In this document: positions 1-4,188 of the stretch, in pieces
How positions within the stretch are numbered: the stretch's first letter is position 1
How the letters are laid out: each line of letters starts with the position of its first letter
NCBI GenBank assembly: GCA_902495955.1
Contig: CABUZE010000035.1
Coordinates: 1 to 7,740, forward strand
Length of the DNA stretch: 7,740 bases
Direction of reading: 5' to 3'
Source: an uncultured Collinsella sp.
Lineage (GTDB): Bacteria > Actinomycetota > Coriobacteriia > Coriobacteriales > Coriobacteriaceae
The notes under the pieces: model-generated
The model's input: only the letters and a program-made list of their open reading frames with translations
What the model was told of the DNA's origin: nothing
Databases searched by the model: none
Made by a program: the position numbers and the translations under genes

Positions 1-116
1 ATCCCGATCACGCCGTTCTTGGCTGTCTGTGTGCAGGAATTGCCGTACTGGCCCTCGCGCTATGTGCAATCAGCTGCACCATCAGCACCAAGGTTTATCG
101 AGTACGCGACCTGTAA
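1..116 (+). CDS. C-terminal end of a membrane protein, probably an ABC transporter permease (partial)
   Basis: The reading frame is open from the left edge (first full codon at 3) to a TAA at 114-116, giving 37 residues. It contains a hydrophobic stretch of about 22 residues (AVLGCLCAGIAVLALALCAI) followed by a short basic tail ending KVYRVRDL. One last transmembrane helix followed by a short 'YR-x-x-L' tail is the usual ending of ABC-2-type export permeases, so that family is inferred; the rest of the gene lies outside the window. A strong intrinsic terminator starts 10 bp after the stop, which supports this as a real gene end. The family could be different, because no catalytic or signature motif is visible. 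Confidence 0.55.
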   Translation, partial: PDHAVLGCLCAGIAVLALALCAISCTISTKVYRVRDL

Positions 117-125
117 TCGACAGCT

Positions 126-157
126 AATAAGCTTAGGTGGTACCCCGCTTATTTTTT
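126..157 (+). terminator. Rho-independent terminator after the partial permease gene
   Basis: AATAAGC at 126-132 pairs perfectly with GCTTATT at 147-153 around a 14-nt loop, and the 3' arm runs into six T residues (152-157). It starts 10 bp after the TAA of the upstream partial gene, the expected place for an intrinsic terminator. Confidence 0.75.
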
Positions 158-261
158 CAATGAAACAAGGCGGCATAGCGTCACCACCGCCCCTCACAAC
201 AGGCCGTCTAGTTCTTAGCAACCAAAAAGACACCGTCAGCATATCGAAGGTGAATACCTTT

Positions 262-408
262 CCGAGAAGTGAACGAGTAAAAACAGTGCCCTGTAGCATC
301 GACATTTTTAAGGACTCAATTCCTGCGGTTTTGTCTAAGAATCCTGCAGTTTTGTTCGAAAAAAGTGTGCATGTTCCAGGGGTCCAGATTTACTCGTTCA
401 CTTCGCGG
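262..408. repeat. Long-range inverted repeat, 20-bp arms 107 bp apart
   Basis: The arm at 262-281 (core GAAGTGAACGAGTAAA, 266-281) is the reverse complement of the arm at 389-408 (core TTTACTCGTTCACTTC, 389-404). The 16-bp cores match perfectly; the full 20-bp arms have one mismatch (A265 against G405). The enclosed 107 bp are non-coding and contain the direct repeat at 321-355. The arrangement would suit the ends of a small non-autonomous mobile element or a large structured RNA. No target-site duplication was identified. Confidence 0.6.
321..355. repeat. Short tandem-like direct repeat inside the inverted repeat
   Basis: TCCTGCGGTTTTGT (321-334) and TCCTGCAGTTTTGT (342-355) match at 13 of 14 positions and start 21 bp apart, about two helical turns. 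This would place both copies on the same face of the DNA, as for paired operator half-sites. The function is unknown. Confidence 0.5.
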
Positions 409-547
409 AAAACCATTCACCTATGATTCGAGCCTTAACCAAATGCCCTCTTGAACTATGGCCCCTGTCTCACCACAGCGATATCAAAGCTTCATGGCGG
501 GACGGTATCATCGGACGAGCGCCGTAAATCTGGCGCGGTTGTTCTTT

Positions 548-554
548 GGGGAGG
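548..554 (+). promoter_or_regulatory. Shine-Dalgarno site that sets the transporter start
   Basis: GGGGAGG lies 10 nt before the GTG at 565 and is the only strong ribosome binding site near the 5' end of this frame. It favours GTG-565 over the in-frame TTG at 451, which has no such site. Confidence 0.65.
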
Positions 555-564
555 CATTTCACCC

Positions 565-1440
565 GTGTCGTGGGTCGTCGCAGCATTTGCGTCAGCATTC
601 TTTGCCGGCATCACATCCATCTTGGCCAAATGCGGCATCAAGCAGACCGACTCCGATGTCGCGACGGCCATTCGCACCTGCGTGGTGCTCGTTTTCGCCT
701 GGGCAATGGCGGGCATTTCTGGATCCATTGGAACCATTGGCAGCATCGAACCCAGATCCTGGCTCTTTCTCGTCCTCTCGGGACTCGCTACCGGCGCTTC
801 GTGGATCTGTTACTTTAAGGCGTTGAGCATCGGAGACGTCAATAAGGTCGTACCGGTCGACAAGATGAGCACCGTGCTCGCCGCGCTGATCGCCATCGTG
901 CTTTTTGGCGAGACGAGCAACCTTGCGGTTAAGCTCGTGGGAACCGCCGTCATTACCCTCGGCACGTTTTTAATGACCGAGAAGCAGCAATCCGCCGGAC
1001 CCGAGCAGCAGCAAGACCGGACCTGGCTCGCTTACGACCTCGGCGCCGCCATGTTCGCAGCACTCACCTCCGTCCTCGCTAAGATCGGCATCGAAGGCGT
1101 CGAGTCAAACCTGGCCACGGCAATCCGCACCTGCGTGGTACTGGTTATGGCATGGGCAATCGTGGCAGCTAAAGGCAAGATGGGCCAAGCCGTGCACGTA
1201 GACCGCTACGAGCTCGTATTTCTCGCGGCATCGGGCATCGCGACCGGAGCATCGTGGCTGCTCTATTACTATGCCATCGCCGCAGGCCAGGTGAGCGTCG
1301 TGGTGCAGATCGACAAACTATCGATTGTCGTATCGGTACTATTTGCGCGCTTGGCATTCAACGAAAAGGTCTCGCGGCGCAGCGCCATCGGTCTCGCCCT
1401 CATCGTACTGGGCACCGCCGCGCTCGCGGTTTGGAAATAG
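565..1440 (+). CDS. EamA/DMT-family membrane transporter
   Basis: A 291-residue, very hydrophobic protein of the drug/metabolite transporter superfamily, which exports or imports small metabolites across the cytoplasmic membrane; the substrate cannot be read from sequence. The GTG start has a GGGGAGG site 10 nt upstream and puts the protein directly into its first helix (MSWVVAAFASAFFAGITSILAK), as is normal for the family. Two EamA halves are clear, residues about 3-137 and 155-290, joined by a hydrophilic linker (about 138-154). The halves align with a constant offset of about 151 residues: ATAIRTCVVLV at 33-43 and 184-194, ATGASW at 75-80 and 226-231, and VDK/IDK at 98-100 and 249-251. The in-frame upstream extension to 451 is polar, lacks a ribosome binding site and is probably not translated. 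The gene converges on the ClC gene and has a long 5' region. Confidence 0.9.
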   Translation: MSWVVAAFASAFFAGITSILAKCGIKQTDSDVATAIRTCVVLVFAWAMAGISGSIGTIGSIEPRSWLFLVLSGLATGASWICYFKALSIGDVNKVVPVDKMSTVLAALIAIVLFGETSNLAVKLVGTAVITLGTFLMTEKQQSAGPEQQQDRTWLAYDLGAAMFAALTSVLAKIGIEGVESNLATAIRTCVVLVMAWAIVAAKGKMGQAVHVDRYELVFLAASGIATGASWLLYYYAIAAGQVSVVVQIDKLSIVVSVLFARLAFNEKVSRRSAIGLALIVLGTAALAVWK

Positions 1441-1449
1441 CGCCGATTC

Positions 1450-1470
1450 CGAGCGAGATCTAGGCGCTCG
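1450..1470. terminator. Weak hairpin between the convergent transporter and ClC genes
   Basis: CGAGCG (1450-1455) pairs with CGCTCG (1465-1470) around a 9-nt loop, 10 bp after the transporter stop. There is no T-run, so it is a poor intrinsic terminator. It is listed because it is the best hairpin seen in the 92-bp convergent gap. Confidence 0.3.
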
Positions 1471-1532
1471 CAAATCCATGACACAGCGCCACACCGGGCC
1501 TAGGGTGCTTGTATCGACCGTGCGCCACCGTG

Positions 1533-2822
1533 CTACTTGCGCAGCGACTTGGGCAGCGGAATGCCGGCGGCGATGACGGCGGCGATGATCATACAGATGA
1601 TGCCTTTGAGCGGGAAGCACATGAGCAACAAGCCCACGACCATAACGGGTTGGCGCATGACCGCACCCATCGTCGATGCCGTGCAGACGGCGACGCAAAA
1701 GACCGGATCGGCGCCGGTAAGGATGGCAAGGCCGTAGCCCAGGCTTACGCCCGAGAAGATAACCGGGAAGAAGTGACCGCCGCGCCAACCAAGGTTGATG
1801 AGGGCGGGGGTCAGCATGGCCTTGACCAGACCGGTCGCGATAAGCACGCCGGTGGGAATGGTCAAGTAGGTTTCCATGAGCACGTCGGCCTGGGTCTCGC
1901 CGGCAAACATGGTGTAGGGCAGGACCGTGCCGCAAATGGCGAGCGCCAGACCGGCTAGCATGGCCTTGACGACAGGACGCTCCCCTATTGCATGGGCAAG
2001 CGCTTCGCTCGCGTGCTCAGAGACAAAGTACAGCCAGCCGCAGATTGTTCCGATCAACGACAGAGGGACGAGCCAGGTAAGCTCTAGGTTGCCCACCTCG
2101 GCGGACTCGAACCTGGGCATGCCCATGCCGCCGCCCACAAGCTGGCCAAGCAGCAGGTAGGTACCCAGACCGCCGGCAATCGCAATACCGTAGACCACCG
2201 TCTTTTGCGCCTTGGGCAGCTTGATCGTGATCTCGCCGGACGCGGAGCCCTCGTCGCCGTCGGCACTACCGGCAAGCGGCGCCACAAAGCCAAAGACGGG
2301 CGCGGTAAAGAGCGCCGTCAGGGCAGCCTGGGTACCCAGCAGCGTGAGCTCCCTAAACTCGGCGCCAAAGCGACGCATGCGGTCGCCGACCCAGCTGCAC
2401 AGACCAGCGATAACGCCGGTCAGGCCGGCCTCCGGTCCAATGCTTCCGCCAAACAGCAGCGGCAGCAATGCCGCGAGCGAAAGCTTGCCCAGGTTGTCGT
2501 ACGGGTAGCGCCCGTCTTGCTTAACCTTAGCCATCACCTGGTTGAGGTCATCGGTCTTGGTGCCTGTCATCTTTTCGTACAGACCGATTAACAGGCCGCC
2601 CAGCAGACAGACAAAAAACGGGTACGGCAAAAAGCCAAACGGGCCGCTGGCAAGCTCGGGCGAAGCGACGCCCAGCGCGTGCGGAATCTCGGTCCATAGA
2701 TAGTCGATACCGTGCTCCATCGCAAAAAAGAACAGCCAGACCGCGGCACCTGCGAACGCACCGGTCACGGCAACGCTAAGTAAAAACAGCGCGCGGTTTT
2801 TGGGTTTGGCAAGGTTATCCAT
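1533..2822 (-). CDS. ClC-family chloride channel/transporter (divergent motifs)
   Basis: A 429-residue multi-pass membrane protein of the voltage-gated chloride channel (ClC) family, which moves Cl- or a related anion across the cytoplasmic membrane. The ATG at 2822 has GGGAGG 5 nt upstream (plus-strand 2828-2833). The signature regions are recognisable but altered. GSIGPEAG at 126-133 sits where classical members have GREGP, and GGHFFP at 348-353 corresponds to the GxFxP motif. No clear GSGIP filter motif is seen in the N-terminal part; the equivalent region reads KTDDLNQ (89-95). The gating glutamate of classical ClC exchangers therefore falls on Ile128, with a glutamate three residues later (E131). 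This resembles the YfeO-like/unclassified branch rather than ClcA. A polar loop at about 184-206 (GSADGDEGSASGE) separates the membrane halves. It lies downstream of the LOG-like gene, with a 125-bp gap. Confidence 0.87.
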   Translation of the reverse strand: MDNLAKPKNRALFLLSVAVTGAFAGAAVWLFFFAMEHGIDYLWTEIPHALGVASPELASGPFGFLPYPFFVCLLGGLLIGLYEKMTGTKTDDLNQVMAKVKQDGRYPYDNLGKLSLAALLPLLFGGSIGPEAGLTGVIAGLCSWVGDRMRRFGAEFRELTLLGTQAALTALFTAPVFGFVAPLAGSADGDEGSASGEITIKLPKAQKTVVYGIAIAGGLGTYLLLGQLVGGGMGMPRFESAEVGNLELTWLVPLSLIGTICGWLYFVSEHASEALAHAIGERPVVKAMLAGLALAICGTVLPYTMFAGETQADVLMETYLTIPTGVLIATGLVKAMLTPALINLGWRGGHFFPVIFSGVSLGYGLAILTGADPVFCVAVCTASTMGAVMRQPVMVVGLLLMCFPLKGIICMIIAAVIAAGIPLPKSLRK

Positions 2823-2861
2823 CGGGTCCTCCCGCGGTCAAAGTCGACATAGTTACGTTTT

Positions 2862-2867
2862 ATTGTA
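2862..2867 (-). promoter_or_regulatory. Possible -10 element for the ClC gene
   Basis: On the minus strand the sequence reads TACAAT, one base from the TATAAT consensus, about 40 nt before the ClC start. No convincing -35 is found at 16-18 bp spacing, so this is a weak call; it fits the 125-bp gap separating ClC from the upstream gene. Confidence 0.25.
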
Positions 2868-2947
2868 GAGCGAGCGTTGCCCGAACGAGCCAACCGTCTG
2901 CGCCGCGAACGGCACCATTGGGAGCTATAGTGGGGCAAGCTCAAGAC

Positions 2948-3481
2948 TTATCCGTTGATAATCGAGGCAATCTCGCGCAAATCGTCGGCAAAGTAGATGC
3001 CTTGCTGGCGCCTCGGGCTCGAAAGCCCCTTATCAATCATGTGCCCGAGCAGCGCCTTAAGGTCGTTGTAGTAACCGTCCAGGTTATACAGGATGCACGG
3101 CGCACTCAGGTGCCCCAACGACACCGCGGACATGACCTCGGCAATCTCCTCGAGCTTGCCCGTCCCGCCGGGAAAGGCAATGAACGCAGCGCCGAGCTCA
3201 ATCATCTTGGCCTTGCGCTCCGCCATATCGCTCGTCACGATGAGGTCATCGATACCGTCATGTTGAAACTCGGCCTCGATAAAAAAGCTCGGCTCCACAC
3301 CCGTCACGTGTCCACCCGCCTCGAGTACACTATCGGCAAGCGCACCCATCAGGCCCGATTTTGACCCGCCGTATACCAGCGCGTGTCCGTTGGCGCCAAT
3401 CCAGTTGCCCAGCTCCTGCACCGCGGGCAGAAACGCCGGGGCATTGCCAGTGTTGGCACCCAGGTACACGGTGATGTTCAT
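2948..3481 (-). CDS. LOG/TIGR00730-family nucleotide 5'-monophosphate phosphoribohydrolase-like protein
   Basis: A 177-residue cytoplasmic Rossmann-fold protein of the LOG ('lonely guy') family. Characterised members split the N-glycosidic bond of nucleoside monophosphates, for example cytokinin riboside 5'-monophosphate to free cytokinin plus ribose 5-phosphate. The N-terminal strand MNITVYLGAN, the nucleotide loop GGSKSGLMG (38-46), MAERK (86-90) and PGGTGKLEE (104-112) are in the family order. The last motif is normally PGGxGTxxE, so the second Thr is Lys here; the glutamate is kept. The ATG has AAGGGGG at a 7-nt spacing (plus-strand 3489-3495). The gene lies 36 bp after the potassium-channel-like gene on the same strand, so the two are probably one transcript. 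The substrate in this organism is unknown; bacterial members are often called lysine decarboxylase by mistake. Confidence 0.87.
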   Translation of the reverse strand: MNITVYLGANTGNAPAFLPAVQELGNWIGANGHALVYGGSKSGLMGALADSVLEAGGHVTGVEPSFFIEAEFQHDGIDDLIVTSDMAERKAKMIELGAAFIAFPGGTGKLEEIAEVMSAVSLGHLSAPCILYNLDGYYNDLKALLGHMIDKGLSSPRRQQGIYFADDLREIASIING

Positions 3482-3517
3482 ATTCAGTCCCCCTTATCGT
3501 GACGCGCGGCGCCCGTT

Positions 3518-3943
3518 TTAGCGCTGGCGTCGACGATACTCGCGCACGCGACGCGAAAGATCGGCAAGCTCGACGCGATCGAGCTCTTCCAAATGCTCCA
3601 AATCATCCATAAAGCGCGCCATGGTGTCCTTTTGACGTATCTTGATAAGCGTATTGCAGTAGTTCACCGCCACGCCCGTGAGCATGGCGATGTAGAAGAT
3701 GCTGATGACGCTCAGAATGACGGTAATGGCGCGGGCAACCGGTGTCTCGGCCGGAATGTCACCAAAGCCGATGGTCGAGACCGTCTCAAAGCTAAACCAC
3801 AGGCCATCGCCAAACGTGAGGGTCGTGGGCTCGGACAGCCAAACGGCCGTCGAGCACAGCAGATAGAAGATAAGAAACAGGCCCGTGATGCGCGCAAAGC
3901 CAGCCTGGCGCAACACGTCGGCAAGCGTCCTCAACTTGTTCAT
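3518..3943 (-). CDS. Two-helix potassium channel-like protein (Ion_trans_2)
   Basis: A 141-residue membrane protein with the KcsA-like pore layout: first helix about 18-37 (ITGLFLIFYLLCSTAVWL), pore helix about 48-57, selectivity filter TIGFGD at 57-62 (family consensus TVGYGD/TIGFGD), and second helix about 72-95. A charged, probably coiled C-terminus rich in D, E, K and R (about 101-141, ending RRVREYRRRQR) follows. It should form a tetramer passing K+ across the cytoplasmic membrane. The ATG at 3943 has AAAAGGGG 5 nt upstream (plus-strand 3949-3956). An in-frame extension upstream would run into the intergenic repeat at 4013-4096, has no membrane or family character and is rejected. No RCK/TrkA-N regulatory domain is present, so gating control is not apparent. 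It is the first gene of the minus-strand cluster. Confidence 0.88.
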   Translation of the reverse strand: MNKLRTLADVLRQAGFARITGLFLIFYLLCSTAVWLSEPTTLTFGDGLWFSFETVSTIGFGDIPAETPVARAITVILSVISIFYIAMLTGVAVNYCNTLIKIRQKDTMARFMDDLEHLEELDRVELADLSRRVREYRRRQR

Positions 3944-4012
3944 CGCGACCCCTTTTCCCAGCCGCCCAATCACGTTCGCTCGGTATTGTCCCACGCCTCC
4001 CCCGCAAACGAA

Positions 4013-4096
4013 ACTAGTCATTGGGGACGTTCTTAAATGACTAGTCAAACAAGAACGTCCCCGATGACTAGTCGTTTAAGAACGTCCCCAATGACT
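4013..4096. repeat. ACTAGT-punctuated 27-bp repeat array with one inverted unit
   Basis: ACTAGT palindromes start at 4013, 4040 and 4067, exactly 27 bp apart; a degenerate fourth (ACTGCC) starts at 4094. They separate three 21-nt inserts. Inserts 2 (4046-4066) and 3 (4073-4093) share AAGAACGTCCCC...ATG in the same direction. Insert 1 (4019-4039) is the reverse complement of insert 3 at 20 of 21 positions. As a result, 4016-4037 and 4075-4096 form a perfect 22-bp inverted repeat, 4013-4034 pairs with 4051-4072 with one G-T wobble, and 4013-4022 pairs perfectly with 4036-4045. These folds exclude one another. The array lies between divergent genes. I associate this core with dispersed Collinsella intergenic repeats, but that is from memory and unverified. 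Confidence 0.85.
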
Positions 4097-4139
4097 GCCG
4101 GGCGGGAGCGTTTAGCGGTGCAGCTGCCGACTGGGCAGG

Positions 4140-4167
4140 TTGAGCTGGTATCCTTATGCGGTAATGT
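4140..4167 (+). promoter_or_regulatory. Candidate promoter for the sensor kinase gene
   Basis: TTGAGC (4140-4145) and TAATGT (4162-4167) are separated by 16 bp and would start transcription near 4174, about 15 nt before the GTG start. Both hexamers are partial matches to the sigma-70-type consensus. The element lies downstream of the repeat array, so the array would be outside this transcript. Confidence 0.3.
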
Positions 4168-4178
4168 CTCGATTCGTT

Positions 4179-4182
4179 AGGA
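4179..4182 (+). promoter_or_regulatory. Ribosome binding site favouring GTG at 4189
   Basis: AGGA at 4179-4182 is 6 nt before GTG-4189. The alternative in-frame TTG at 4183 touches this site directly and could not use it. Confidence 0.5.
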
Positions 4183-4188
4183 TTGCAT

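Larger units (their letters stand above)
158..564. other. Long intergenic region upstream of the EamA-type transporter gene
   Basis: About 400 bases lie between the terminator and the most likely transporter start. No reading frame here has a ribosome binding site and a protein-like composition. The stretch looks richer in A/T than the flanking genes. It holds an inverted repeat with an internal direct repeat (separate entries), a small hairpin AAGGT-gaat-ACCTT at 247-260, an isolated -10-like TATGAT at 422-427 without a convincing -35, and a hairpin just before the Shine-Dalgarno site (GCGCC 519-523 with GGCGC 532-536). I recognise no known riboswitch or RNA gene. Confidence 0.6.

Noticed and set aside
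19..426. Plus-strand open frame of about 135 codons across the 5' intergenic region
   Set aside because: It overlaps the clear permease tail and terminator, has no ribosome binding site, and its composition is not protein-like; it also runs through the inverted repeat.
409..547. Riboswitch or attenuator before the transporter gene
   Set aside because: Only one 5-bp hairpin (519-523/532-536) and no known aptamer core or T-run were seen.
1339..1935. Minus-strand open frame overlapping both the transporter end and the ClC gene
   Set aside because: It overlaps two well-supported genes in a different frame and has an R/H-rich shadow composition.
1509..1958. Plus-strand open frame opposite the ClC gene
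   Set aside because: It lies antisense to the conserved ClC C-terminal half; the translated protein is H-, D- and G-rich, as expected of a shadow frame.
3593..4036. Plus-strand open frame opposite the potassium-channel-like gene
   Set aside because: It is antisense to the TIGFGD pore region and has no ribosome binding site or family resemblance.
3944..4048. N-terminal extension of the potassium-channel-like protein by 35 residues
   Set aside because: The extension would be encoded largely by the intergenic repeat, while ATG-3943 has a good ribosome binding site right before it.
4013..4096. CRISPR-like array
   Set aside because: The regular 27-bp spacing is suggestive, but the constant element is only 6-10 bp, the inserts are related to one another (one inverted), there are only three units and no cas genes.
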